Source: CAZCPB01 sp964540295
Lineage (GTDB): Bacteria > Planctomycetota > Phycisphaerae > Phycisphaerales > UBA1924
Reading direction: 5' to 3'
Assembly (NCBI GenBank): GCA_964540295.1
Contig: CAZIMT010000007.1
Span: forward strand, 1-42,575
Length of the DNA: 42,575 nucleotides
The notes under the pieces are model-generated. The model did not search any database. It saw only the letters and a list, made by a program, of their open reading frames with translations, and was not told where the DNA came from. A program made the translations under genes and the position numbers. This document shows positions 17,398 through 25,368 of the stretch, in pieces. Within the stretch, counting starts at the first letter, position 1. Every line of letters begins with the position of its first letter.

Positions 17398-18429
17398 CTA
17401 CCGCAGAACGCCGCCTTTGCGGAGCGTGCTCAGCACGAACTCATCGATGGGCGTGCTGGTGAGGACGGGCTGGTAGTCGATGCCGCGGGCCCGGCAGTCG
17501 GACCGGAGTTCGTCGCGGAACGCGGCGAGCGCGGCTCGGTACTGGTTGAGCACCGCCGCCGACACCGTGACCTCGGCGGAATCGCCTGATTCGATGTCGG
17601 TGAGGCGCACGTCGCCGATCAATCGATCGGCGGCCGGATCGAGTTCACCGGGCGCGAGCGTGTGAAACACGAAGGTGTCGAAACTGTTGGCGAGTGCTCC
17701 AGCCAGAAAATCGAGCCCGGCCCGGTGGCCCTCGCGGTGAAGAAAATCAGAGATCACGACCAGCACACCGCGCCCCGAGCGGTGCTGAGCCACGGAGCGC
17801 AGGGCCGCGTTGAAGTTCATCGCGCGCACGCCTGGCACATCGCGCACGCTGTCTCGCGTGGCTTGAGAGTTTGGCGCTCCCACGCGAGGGTCGAGGCTTG
17901 CGATCAGCACGTCGGCGAGACGGGCCGCGTTGGTTCGCCCGCGCACGGGCGCGAGCGGCGTGAGCGCGCGACCGGGCCCGTGGAACACCGTGAGCACGAC
18001 GCGGTTCTGGTTCACCAGCCCGATGTAACCAAGGGCCATGGCAAGGCGGGCCGCGAACAGCCGCTTGTTGGGGTCGCCGGTGTTCATGGATTCTGAAGCG
18101 TCGACGAGAAGGTGCAGGGCGAGGTCCTGGTCCTCGCGGAAGAGTTTTAGAAAGAAACGATCGTGACGAGCGAGCACGTTCCAGTCGATATGTCGGAGGT
18201 CGTCGCCGGGGACGTAGTTTCGGTGGTCGTCAAACTCGACGCTTCGCCCTCGGCGCTTGGAGCGGCGTTCGCCCGGGAGCTTGCCCGCGAAAACTTTGCG
18301 CGACACGAGGTCGAGCCGGTCCAACCGAGCGGCCAGCCCTGGCGGGAGAAGGCGTTCGAGAGAGCCACGGCCCTGAGTGCGAAGGGGTGCGGCGGGCGGC
18401 GCGAGATCGGCGGGTGTGAGGTTGGGCAT
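17398..18429 (-). CDS. DUF58 domain-containing protein
   Basis: The 343-aa protein has the DUF58 signature (FDDHRNYVPGDDLRHIDWNV) followed by a von Willebrand A-like fold with the metal-site motif LLVDASESMN and VVISDFLHREG. DUF58 proteins normally sit beside a MoxR-type AAA ATPase and vWA/transglutaminase-like genes and are thought to act in complex assembly or chaperone-like activation. No MoxR partner is present: the upstream neighbour diverges and the downstream one converges, so this copy is an orphan. No membrane segment is evident. Confidence 0.88.
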   Translation of the reverse strand: MPNLTPADLAPPAAPLRTQGRGSLERLLPPGLAARLDRLDLVSRKVFAGKLPGERRSKRRGRSVEFDDHRNYVPGDDLRHIDWNVLARHDRFFLKLFREDQDLALHLLVDASESMNTGDPNKRLFAARLAMALGYIGLVNQNRVVLTVFHGPGRALTPLAPVRGRTNAARLADVLIASLDPRVGAPNSQATRDSVRDVPGVRAMNFNAALRSVAQHRSGRGVLVVISDFLHREGHRAGLDFLAGALANSFDTFVFHTLAPGELDPAADRLIGDVRLTDIESGDSAEVTVSAAVLNQYRAALAAFRDELRSDCRARGIDYQPVLTSTPIDEFVLSTLRKGGVLR

Positions 18430-18607
18430 CGCTCGTAGACCGGCGAGATCGCGGCCGCTCTGGCGGGTACGCTCATGCGAAGCGGAACAGTCGGTCTGAA
18501 TGCCGAAAGAATAGTCGGCGGCGTTGCTCGAAGCTCAAACACGGAGCGAGGCGCGCGGCCGAGCGAGATCGAGCGTCGTCCAGACGCATCACCACGGAGG
18601 CGCCGCC

Positions 18608-19702
18608 ATGGACAGGAGCGCGGATCTGAGAATCGAACGAGTCGGCGGGCACGACGTGAACATTCGTCTCTCCAACGCGACGAGGCGTTTCCGCGCAACG
18701 TCTAGTCGGCTGATGCTCGCATTGTGCGGGTTGCTGCTCGGCACGACCCAGCCTGCGATAGCCCAGAGCCAGCCAGCGCCCACCACCGCGCCGACGCGTA
18801 TCGAGAACCCGGCGATGCCCGGCGTGATCACGCCGGCTGAAGCGCAGCGGATGCGCGATCGCATGACCGCGCTCGAGGCCGAGAACGCGATGCTCAAGCG
18901 CACGCTGCGCGACGTGCAGGTCGAGCTGGACCGAGCGCGCGGGGCCGCACGCAACGGGTCGAGAACAGAGATGCCCATGAGGGCCGAGATTCCGCGCGAC
19001 CCGCTCGCGTCGCCCGCGTCGCTCTTTCTGGAGCAGCAGCGGCGTTACGAGCGCGACCTGAGCGACCTGCCCCGGTGGACTGCGGTTCAGCTCGAGAACT
19101 TCAAAGCGCGAGTTGAAAAATGGACCGCGACGACCAACCAAGAGCTGCACGGAAGATCGCGGTGGCTGGTGAAGTTCAGCGAGATCTACGAGATCGGGCC
19201 GGGCATGCACGAGGCGGTGGTCACGGTGCTCGACGACGCGACGTTCGCCTCGATCGGCGCGCCGCTGCGGTTGGAGGTGCCGAGCCGGTACGTGGACCGG
19301 ATCCGATCGATGGAGCGTGCCCGCCAGCACGAGGGAGAGCGTGACGGTAACGGCGCGCGGCGGTGGGATTCAGGCCGCGACCGCGGGCACAATGGCGGGC
19401 ACAATGGCGGGCAGGGCGGCACGGAATGGGGCTGGGAGTTGCACGTCGCGGTGACCTCGGACATGAAGTTCAGGCCCGATACGCCAGATGTCGGGCTGTT
19501 CAACGCGGTGAGCTTGGTCGGGAGTTATGTCGAATCTGGAATGAAGCTGGAATGGCAGGGGCTGACGGACGTGGAGATCCCGGCCGACGGCGGTGGTGGG
19601 CGGGCGCGGCTCGACTCGCGCAGCTCCGGCCCGGCTTCGGACCGCACCGACGAAACCAAGCCCCCCAGGCCGATCGTTCGGCCATCGGGCGACCCGAGAT
19701 AG
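18608..19702 (+). CDS. Exported protein with coiled coil, function unknown
   Basis: From the ATG at 18608 (CGGAGG upstream), 364 aa. A long basic n-region is followed by the hydrophobic signal LMLALCGLLLGTTQPAIAQS. Then come a Pro/Thr linker, a coiled coil (RMRDRMTALEAENAMLKRTL onwards), a folded region with WLVKFSEIYEIGPGMHEAVVTVLD, a Gly/His/Asn-rich repeat (GHNGGHNGGQGG) and a Pro/Arg-rich tail. I recognise no catalytic motif. An in-frame ATG also exists at 18524 but has poorer upstream context. It diverges from DUF58 over 178 bp. Confidence 0.65.
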   Translation: MDRSADLRIERVGGHDVNIRLSNATRRFRATSSRLMLALCGLLLGTTQPAIAQSQPAPTTAPTRIENPAMPGVITPAEAQRMRDRMTALEAENAMLKRTLRDVQVELDRARGAARNGSRTEMPMRAEIPRDPLASPASLFLEQQRRYERDLSDLPRWTAVQLENFKARVEKWTATTNQELHGRSRWLVKFSEIYEIGPGMHEAVVTVLDDATFASIGAPLRLEVPSRYVDRIRSMERARQHEGERDGNGARRWDSGRDRGHNGGHNGGQGGTEWGWELHVAVTSDMKFRPDTPDVGLFNAVSLVGSYVESGMKLEWQGLTDVEIPADGGGGRARLDSRSSGPASDRTDETKPPRPIVRPSGDPR

Positions 19703-19811
19703 CGACGGCCTGTGCTCCGCCAGTTTTTATCACGCCCGCACGATCGATACAAGTCTTCTACACTCCGCGTCGTTCGAGCCCGGCGCCCAAGATGTGCTCG
19801 TGCGGCCGAGC

Positions 19812-19859
19812 GTGATCCCGGTTGTGATCGCGGTCGTGATTGCGGTCGTGATCGCGTTT
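19812..19859 (+). repeat. 12-bp tandem repeat upstream of the ROK kinase
   Basis: Four imperfect copies of GTGATCGCGGTC. Read in the ROK frame they encode VIPV-VIAV-VIAV-VIAF, a purely hydrophobic stretch. Confidence 0.8.
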
Positions 19860-19910
19860 GGATTCTCATTTTTCAGCCCTCGGTTCTTGATTCATGAAGG
19901 ACACTCGCGG

Positions 19911-20906
19911 ATGCCCCCACCCAAACCAGTCATCGGGATCGACCTCGGCGGCACCAACATGCAGATCGGCGTCGTCGCCAACCTCAACACTGACAACCCG
20001 CAGGTCGTGGGCGAGGCTCGCCGCAAGACCAAGCCCGAGGACGGCCGCGACGTGGTCATCGAGCGCATGATCGACGGCATCAAAGAAGCCTGCCAAGGGG
20101 CGGGCATCGCTCCCGAGAAAATCTCTGAAAAACTCGGCTGCATCGGCGTGGCGGCGCCCGGTGCGGTGGACCCCGAGGAGGGCGTCGTGCTCGAGGCGGT
20201 CAACCTGCGCTGGACCGACGTGCCGCTGGCCAAGATTGTAACCGACAGGCTTAAGGTGCAGACAATCCTCGACAACGATGTCAACGCAGCGGTCTATGGC
20301 GAGCACGAGATCGGGTCGGGCAAGCGGTGCGGCAACCTGCTGGGCGTGTGGCTGGGCACCGGCATCGGCGGCGGGCTGATCTTCAACGGGCAGCTCTACT
20401 ACGGCCATTACCTCACCGCCGGAGAGATCGGGCACACCATCCTGTTCCCGGGCAACCCGCCGGGCAGCCGATCGCTCGAACACAACTGCTCGCGCAGCGC
20501 GGTCGTTGATCGCATCGTTCGGCTCGTGAGTTCCAACCGCAAGTCCAGCATCACCGCGATGGTTGACGGCGACTACTCGAAGGTGAAGTCAAAGATCGTC
20601 GGCAAGGCCTTCGAGGAAAAAGACGAGCTCACGATGGAGGTCGTCGAGAACACCGCGCAGATGCTTGGAATGGCGATCGGGAGCTGGGTCTCCGTCCTTT
20701 CGCTGCCACGCATCGTGCTGGGCGGCGGGCTGACCGAGGCGTTAGGCCAGCCGTTCGTGGACATGGTTCAGAAAGCCACCCGCAAGATCGCCTTCCCGGA
20801 CCGATGCAAGAGGGTCGAAGTCGTGGCGAGCAAGCTGCTGGACAACGCCGGAGTCTTCGGCGCGGCCATGATCGCGCAGGCTCGAATCGAGCGGCTCAAG
20901 AGGTAA
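19911..20906 (+). CDS. ROK-family sugar kinase (glucokinase-like)
   Basis: The 331-aa protein has the phosphate-1 motif VIGIDLGGTNMQIGVV, GVAAPGAVDPEEG, the catalytic region LDNDVNAAVYGEHE and LGTGIGGGLIFNGQL, all typical of ROK glucokinases that phosphorylate glucose or related hexoses with ATP. EIGHTILF retains the conserved Glu and His, but the family's CxCGxxGCxE zinc motif is absent; only HNCSRSAV is seen, so the structural zinc site is probably lost. The ATG at 19911 is chosen because homology starts there. The frame is open further upstream through a hydrophobic repeat. It converges on rpiB, another sugar-phosphate enzyme. Confidence 0.85.
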   Translation: MPPPKPVIGIDLGGTNMQIGVVANLNTDNPQVVGEARRKTKPEDGRDVVIERMIDGIKEACQGAGIAPEKISEKLGCIGVAAPGAVDPEEGVVLEAVNLRWTDVPLAKIVTDRLKVQTILDNDVNAAVYGEHEIGSGKRCGNLLGVWLGTGIGGGLIFNGQLYYGHYLTAGEIGHTILFPGNPPGSRSLEHNCSRSAVVDRIVRLVSSNRKSSITAMVDGDYSKVKSKIVGKAFEEKDELTMEVVENTAQMLGMAIGSWVSVLSLPRIVLGGGLTEALGQPFVDMVQKATRKIAFPDRCKRVEVVASKLLDNAGVFGAAMIAQARIERLKR

Positions 20907-20948
20907 TCTCAGACAGCACGGATCAGAACGCATGGATCTGGGGAGCCC

Positions 20949-20967
20949 CCCGGAGTAACACTCCGGG
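20949..20967. terminator. Hairpin between converging ROK kinase and rpiB
   Basis: CCCGGAGT pairs with ACTCCGGG around AAC. There is no U-tract on either strand, so termination is plausible but not proven. Confidence 0.4.
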
Positions 20968-20972
20968 CGCGA

Positions 20973-21437
20973 TCACTCGGACACGGTGGACGGGTCCTTC
21001 CCCGCCTCGATGGCTTCGATCTTGTGGATCCGGCGTGCGTGCCGGCCGCCCTCGAACTCGGTCCGCAGCCACACGTCCACGATCTTCTCGATAAGCCGCT
21101 GCCCGAGCAGATCCGCCGACAGGCAGAGGATGTTGGCGTTGTTGTGGCTCCGGCTCAGCTGGGCCGTCATCTCGTCGTGGGCCACCGCCGCGCGAGCACC
21201 GTGATACTTGTTCGCGGCGATGCTCATGCCGATGCCTGTGCCGCACACCAGGATCCCTAGCTTGTCCTTGCCCTCGGCGATGGCTTTGGCCACGAGATAC
21301 GCGCTCTCGGGGTAGTCCTTCTCGCGATCGTCGCCATCGCTGAGCACGTCCACGTGATGACCTTCGCCCTTGAGCTTCTCGGCCAGCAGCTTGATGACGT
21401 TGGTTCCGCGATGGTCGGCGCTCAGGGCGATGTTCAT
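20973..21437 (-). CDS. rpiB: Ribose-5-phosphate isomerase B (or related sugar-phosphate isomerase)
   Basis: Interconverts ribose 5-phosphate and ribulose 5-phosphate in the pentose phosphate pathway. The 154-aa protein begins MNIALSADHRG, with DYPESAYLVAKAI, the active-site Cys65 in LVCGTGIGMSIAANK, and AHDEMTAQLSRSHNNANIL. The N-terminal pattern and length are those of RpiB/LacAB proteins. It follows the TsaC-like/phosphatase fusion by 80 bp on the same strand; in Bacillus the separate homologues ywlC, ywlE and ywlF (rpiB) also cluster. Confidence 0.93.
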   Translation of the reverse strand: MNIALSADHRGTNVIKLLAEKLKGEGHHVDVLSDGDDREKDYPESAYLVAKAIAEGKDKLGILVCGTGIGMSIAANKYHGARAAVAHDEMTAQLSRSHNNANILCLSADLLGQRLIEKIVDVWLRTEFEGGRHARRIHKIEAIEAGKDPSTVSE

Positions 21438-21517
21438 GGTGAGGGTCCGCGAGAAAAAGTGTTGAAAAACCTGGACTCAAACAAAGTTCAAAAAAGAGGC
21501 CCGGGCGAGAGATTGCC

Positions 21518-22717
21518 TCAGGCCTTGGTCTCGGAGTCTAGTTCGGCAAGCCGCCGACGCACCACATCGACGATTCGTTTCGCCGCGGCCGCGTACACCG
21601 AGGGAGGGCCCCCGTACGGGTCGGGGACATCACGACCGGCCGGGTCGAGCAGCACGAGCTTGGACGCCGACCCACGGTCGATCGACAGCACGGCGTCGCG
21701 GTGCGCGCCCGTCATCACGTAAATGACCTCCGCCTCGTCGATCATCGGGCGGGTTAGTTGGCGCGAACGGTTAGGCCGGGCCGCGACGCCCAGGTCCGCG
21801 AGTGCGTCCATGGCCTCGGATGTCATCGGCTGCCCGTCCGACGCCGCCACACCCGCCGAGGCCGCGGTCGTCTCGATCCCGCTCCGTGTGAGGTCTGCCT
21901 CGGCCTTGAGCAGGTGTTGGGCCGCGGCCGCCGCCATGGGGCTGCGGCAGGTGTTGCCCGTACAAACAAACAGCACGGCTCGCGTCGCGGCTCGCTTGAC
22001 CGCACGCTCAGAAACCGCCCCCACTTCCAGCACGCGATACCCGCTCGGGCTCAGCCCAATAGACGTAGACGCGCGGCGTTCATCGCCGGGCCCGTCGTCG
22101 ATCACCACCTGAACACCCGCCGCGGCCGCGGATTCCAGCAGGCCCGGCGACGAGAGATTCTCGCCCCATCCAAAGCGGCTCAATCGTTCCACCACCACCG
22201 GCCCGGGCACCTGCGCGATAACCGCCGCCGCGATCTCGTGCCGAGGAACGCGCACCGCGATCGTCCACGAGGAAGGCACACCGTTGGCCGCAGGCCCGGG
22301 CACACCTTCCAGAGCGCCCGGGAGCGAACCAATCTTCGTCACCGCCGCGGTGGCCTGCGATTCGCTTAGCTCGAACACGAACCGCACCGGCCCGGGCGCG
22401 AGCGATTCGATCAACCGGCGGTGGACCGGCCTAGCGATCGGCATCGATCTCAGCACCGATACGACCGACGAGGCATGCCAAGTCCACGGGGCGCGCCCCA
22501 GCCAAGGCTTGGTCGGGTCCGGCTCCAGCCCAGGCCGACGGAGGGCGGCGAGGAATTCCAAGGCGAGTTGGCTGTTGGCGTTGACCGCCACGCCATACAC
22601 GGTTTCGGTCGGAAAGACGACCGCCTGCGACTCGAGAAGAGCCCGTGCGGCCCGCCCGATCGCGGCCGAGCGGTCTGCGAGCGAAAGACTTTGAAAACTC
22701 GACGTCGCGAAACCCAT
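21518..22717 (-). CDS. Fusion of divergent TsaC/Sua5-like domain and low-molecular-weight protein phosphatase
   Basis: The 399-aa protein joins two activities. Residues about 18-235 resemble YrdC/Sua5 (threonylcarbamoyl-AMP synthesis for t6A): VVFPTETVYGVAVNA (PTETVYG 36-42) and a C-terminal STSIGLSP. The usual KxRP motif is replaced by ALRRPGLEPDPTKPW, and the SAN motif is not evident, so activity is uncertain. Residues about 245-395 are a low-molecular-weight phosphatase with P-loop VCTGNTCRSPMA (Cys252, Arg258) and the general-acid motif VPDPYGG; relatives remove phosphate from tyrosine or arginine (YwlE). It is probably co-transcribed with rpiB. Confidence 0.82.
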   Translation of the reverse strand: MGFATSSFQSLSLADRSAAIGRAARALLESQAVVFPTETVYGVAVNANSQLALEFLAALRRPGLEPDPTKPWLGRAPWTWHASSVVSVLRSMPIARPVHRRLIESLAPGPVRFVFELSESQATAAVTKIGSLPGALEGVPGPAANGVPSSWTIAVRVPRHEIAAAVIAQVPGPVVVERLSRFGWGENLSSPGLLESAAAAGVQVVIDDGPGDERRASTSIGLSPSGYRVLEVGAVSERAVKRAATRAVLFVCTGNTCRSPMAAAAAQHLLKAEADLTRSGIETTAASAGVAASDGQPMTSEAMDALADLGVAARPNRSRQLTRPMIDEAEVIYVMTGAHRDAVLSIDRGSASKLVLLDPAGRDVPDPYGGPPSVYAAAAKRIVDVVRRRLAELDSETKA

Positions 22718-22791
22718 GGCCTGAGTATGGAGGAAAGGCGCGAAATGTTCAAATCTGATTCAGCCAGTCCGGCGTCCGGGGCCCACACGAG

Positions 22792-22927
22792 GCTCAACCC
22801 GAGCTCAACNNNNNNNNNNNNNNNNNNNNNNNNNNNNNNNNNNNNNNNNNNNNNNNNNNNNNNNNNNNNNNNNNNNNNNNNNNNNNNNNNNNNNNNNNNN
22901 NNNNNNNNNGCTCAACCCGAGCTCAAC
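22792..22927. repeat. Assembly gap bracketed by an 11-bp tandem repeat
   Basis: The 100-N gap (22810-22909) is immediately flanked on both sides by the same 18 bp, made of one and a half copies of the 11-bp unit GCTCAACCCGA (22792-22809 and 22910-22927). The missing sequence is probably more copies of this unit, or the contig ends simply overlap. Confidence 0.8.
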
Positions 22928-23203
22928 AAGGACCCTCCCCGGGTGGTGCCCGCCTGCCGCGGAGCCGATACAGTCCTGCGGTGTTCGTGTGCTCAAATCC
23001 GGGGCCGATCGGAACCATCCGGGCCGCTGATCGAACAGATGAGAGGGAGTCCGGGTTCAGTCCCCCGGCGCTTTGTCGCTGCCTCGCGGCTTGCGTGTTG
23101 GCCCGAGACAGGCCTGGGACTCTCGCTGATGTCCTCTCGCTGATGCTCTGTCGCTGAACTCTGTTGTGTCGAAACCACTAGATCGAGTTGGAGGGTCTTG
23201 AAG
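22928..23203 (+). other. Leader region of the pseudopilin gene with short direct repeats
   Basis: With the gap region, 22718-23203 holds no recognisable gene. TCTCGCTGATG occurs twice with a 14-bp period (about 23121 and 23135), followed by a third degenerate copy. No clear promoter is found. Confidence 0.4.
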
Positions 23204-24361
23204 ATGAAGACGTGCCAGAACAATCGCGCGAAATCGACGGCTGGCGGCTTCACGCTCGTCGAGCTTCTGGTCGTCATCATCATCATCACGCTGGTGATCT
23301 CGATCGTGGTGCCCGCGCTGGGCAAGGCTCGCCGGGCCACCCGAGTTACGGTCACCCGGCAGCTCGCGACCAACGTCGTGAACGCCGCCTCGACTTTCCA
23401 GGCCTCGGAACGCCGCTGGCCGGGCAAGTTCTCGCCAAGAGATATGGGGGGTGACGAGAACCTCAGGCTCGGCCTTTCCGCGATGGAGAACGTCATGCTC
23501 GACCTTGCGGGCGGGATCGTTCTCGAGGGCGATCAGGGGAACACGCTTCCCAAGGGAGCGGTGAAAGTCGCACCGTTCACAACCACGTCTCGCAAATCAG
23601 AGTTCGTCTACGTTGACCCGGCTCTCATCGGTAACACGAACTCTGGGAACGCGACCAGTAAGGGATACTTCTCGCCACCGGCCAAGAACTTCGTTTCCCA
23701 GGTCAACGTCGGGACCGACAAGAAGCAGTTCGGCACCTACGGGGACGACTCCAACGGTCCTGTGAAGACCACACTCCCCGATCTCGTCGATGAGTTCGGC
23801 ACGCCCATCCTGGTCTGGAACGAGGACGAGACGGCCGGGCCGATCAAGTTCGACGGCGGAACCAGCGGGCCCAACAGCTTCGCGAGGCTTTCCTCGATCG
23901 AGATCACCAAGCCCGCCCACTTTTATTGGGCATCTAACGCCGCGTTCCTGAACTCTAACTCGCTGGGGAAGGCCTCGAAGAACCAGCGGAAGGACGGCAC
24001 CGCCACCTACAGCCTGCTCGGCGGGGACGGCACCGGCGCTTCGGCCGATGCGGTGAGCTCGCTCGCTGGCGTGCTAGGCAACCCTGGCTTCGCGGCCGGG
24101 ATCAACAGCACGATCTCAGACCCTCAAGCACTCATCCCCAGCGGTTCACGCGGGCGGTTTGTCGTTCACACCGCCGACGCGGACGGGTACTACTTCTCGT
24201 CCAAGTCCAAGGGCACGGGCGAGATCGACGGGAGCGGCGTCATCCGCTTTGGTTACAACTATCTGCAGGGCAAACTGATCCGCAAGGACGATAAGGGCCT
24301 GCAGACCAACATCGATGTCACCGCGAAGTTCGACGACATCCTGATCTCAAGCGGTTCCTAA
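23204..24361 (+). CDS. Type II secretion / type IV pseudopilin-like protein
   Basis: From the ATG at 23204 (GGAGGG 8 nt upstream), 385 aa. The N-terminus carries the prepilin cleavage motif GGFTLVELLVVIIIITLVIS, with Glu at +5, for processing and N-methylation by PilD. The hydrophobic helix leads into a long extracellular domain of unknown fold (Gly/Ser/Asn-rich, ending DILISSGS). Planctomycetes encode many such stand-alone G/H-like pseudopilins. No secretion ATPase or secretin is nearby, so its partners are unknown. Confidence 0.85.
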   Translation: MKTCQNNRAKSTAGGFTLVELLVVIIIITLVISIVVPALGKARRATRVTVTRQLATNVVNAASTFQASERRWPGKFSPRDMGGDENLRLGLSAMENVMLDLAGGIVLEGDQGNTLPKGAVKVAPFTTTSRKSEFVYVDPALIGNTNSGNATSKGYFSPPAKNFVSQVNVGTDKKQFGTYGDDSNGPVKTTLPDLVDEFGTPILVWNEDETAGPIKFDGGTSGPNSFARLSSIEITKPAHFYWASNAAFLNSNSLGKASKNQRKDGTATYSLLGGDGTGASADAVSSLAGVLGNPGFAAGINSTISDPQALIPSGSRGRFVVHTADADGYYFSSKSKGTGEIDGSGVIRFGYNYLQGKLIRKDDKGLQTNIDVTAKFDDILISSGS

Positions 24362-24433
24362 CCTGTTCGTGACCGCCAACTCGCCAGCACCTCAATGGGC
24401 CCGGCTCAAACTCTGCCAGAAAGCCAATCTCGC

Positions 24434-24811
24434 TCAGCCGCGGCGGAACTCTTCGGCCTCCATCTTGCGCACTTCGGCCCGGCGATAGCGTCCGCGGATC
24501 ACCGGGAACATCACGCCCATCACCAACGTCAAGACCGTGCCGCCCAGCAGCAGCGGGTAAAAGACGTGGTAGGGCTGACCGGTGCTGACGGCCACAATCC
24601 CCGCGATCAGCGCGACCAACCCGACGACGCCAAGACCGCCTTGGATCGAGAGCACCGCCGTCTTGGCGATCCCGCGCGGCGCCAGATACCCGGTGGCTGC
24701 GCCGAAGATCCCGGCGAACGCCCCCAGCCCGCCGACGCCCGCCGCGCCCAACATCGTGCCGCTGTTCATGGTCCACCACTGGTTCGACGCCTGCGCGATC
24801 AGCTCCATCAT
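24434..24811 (-). CDS. Small three-helix membrane protein coupled to the DUF2089 regulator
   Basis: A 125-aa protein with three hydrophobic segments: about residues 20-45 (Gly-rich, GTMLGAAGVGGLGAFAGIFG), 55-80 (VVGLVALIAGIVAV) and 85-107 (FYPLLLGGTVLTLVMGVMFP), followed by a basic RGRYRRAEVRKMEAEEF tail likely in the cytoplasm. The ATG at 24811 shares its A with the upstream TGA, and AGGAG lies 7 nt before it; a GTG one codon earlier is possible. No family is recognised. It is strictly coupled to the regulator upstream, so it is probably the regulator's output or sensor partner. Confidence 0.75.
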   Translation of the reverse strand: MMELIAQASNQWWTMNSGTMLGAAGVGGLGAFAGIFGAATGYLAPRGIAKTAVLSIQGGLGVVGLVALIAGIVAVSTGQPYHVFYPLLLGGTVLTLVMGVMFPVIRGRYRRAEVRKMEAEEFRRG

Positions 24812-25188
24812 CACCGGTCTCCTTTCGGTTGTGCCGACGGTTCGTGAGCGCCCACATCGCTTGTTGACGCACCGTGCTGTGCGCTCAGAAGGTCGCTGGC
24901 CGCCTGACGGACAGCCCGGGCGTTGGTGATCGACAACTCGCCGCGCTCGACCAGCGTGGCCAGAAGCTCGGTGAGCGCATCCTGCTCGCGCCCCGCCACC
25001 GCGCCTCGCAGCCGCTCGATCACGCGATCAAGCCGGATCCGGATTGTCGGGTAGCTCACGTCGTACGAAATCGCCAAGTCCTTGAGCGAGCCCGAGTGCA
25101 GAACCAGCTGGGTGATGAGGTCCAAGTCCTCGCGCGGCAGCGTGGCCAGCGGGTGAACGCTCGAAGGCTGGTTCTTTGAATTATTCAT
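24811..25188 (-). CDS. DUF2089-family HTH regulator
   Basis: The 125-aa protein has a helix-turn-helix (LPREDLDLITQLVLHSGSLK, then DLAISYDVSYPTIRIRLDRV) characteristic of DUF2089 proteins, a helical C-terminal segment (about 65-100) and a polar tail. The zinc-ribbon N-terminus seen in some DUF2089 proteins is missing. Its promoter is overlaid by a palindromic array (25195-25253), so negative autoregulation is likely. The leader is only about 9 nt and has no clear Shine-Dalgarno. Translation runs into the membrane protein by stop-start overlap. Confidence 0.82.
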   Translation of the reverse strand: MNNSKNQPSSVHPLATLPREDLDLITQLVLHSGSLKDLAISYDVSYPTIRIRLDRVIERLRGAVAGREQDALTELLATLVERGELSITNARAVRQAASDLLSAQHGASTSDVGAHEPSAQPKGDR

Positions 25189-25194
25189 ATTTAC

Positions 25195-25253
25195 TTGAGT
25201 AAAACGATACTCCGAAATATCGTTTTGTCAAGATCAATTTTCGTTTTACTCAA
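25195..25253 (-). promoter_or_regulatory. Promoter with embedded operator array for the DUF2089 operon
   Basis: On the minus strand TTGACA (25226-25231), 16 bp, TATCGT (25204-25209). AAAACGATA (25201-25209) and TATCGTTTT (25218-25226) form a 9-bp inverted repeat that covers the -10. A 13-bp perfect inverted repeat, TTGAGTAAAACGA (25195-25207) against TCGTTTTACTCAA (25241-25253), brackets the promoter. Successive TCGTTTT half-sites are 21 bp apart, two helical turns. The stretch is AT-rich against a GC-rich background. Confidence 0.7.
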
Positions 25254-25285
25254 ATTAAGCCGATCCACGCGCAAGCTCGGGAATG

Positions 25286-25322
25286 AAAAAACCCGGCACT
25301 CAGGACAACCCGAGCGCCGGGT
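25286..25322 (-). terminator. Rho-independent terminator of the DUF971-recG-udg operon
   Basis: On the minus strand an 11-bp stem with one mismatch (ACCCGGCGCTC with GAGTGCCGGGT) is followed by T6. It lies about 180 bp past the udg stop but only 47 bp past the small ORF at 25369-25497. Confidence 0.88.
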
Positions 25323-25368
25323 CTCGTGGGGGGCGGTGGAAGAGGACTGCGAGGCCGGCAAAGGCTTT

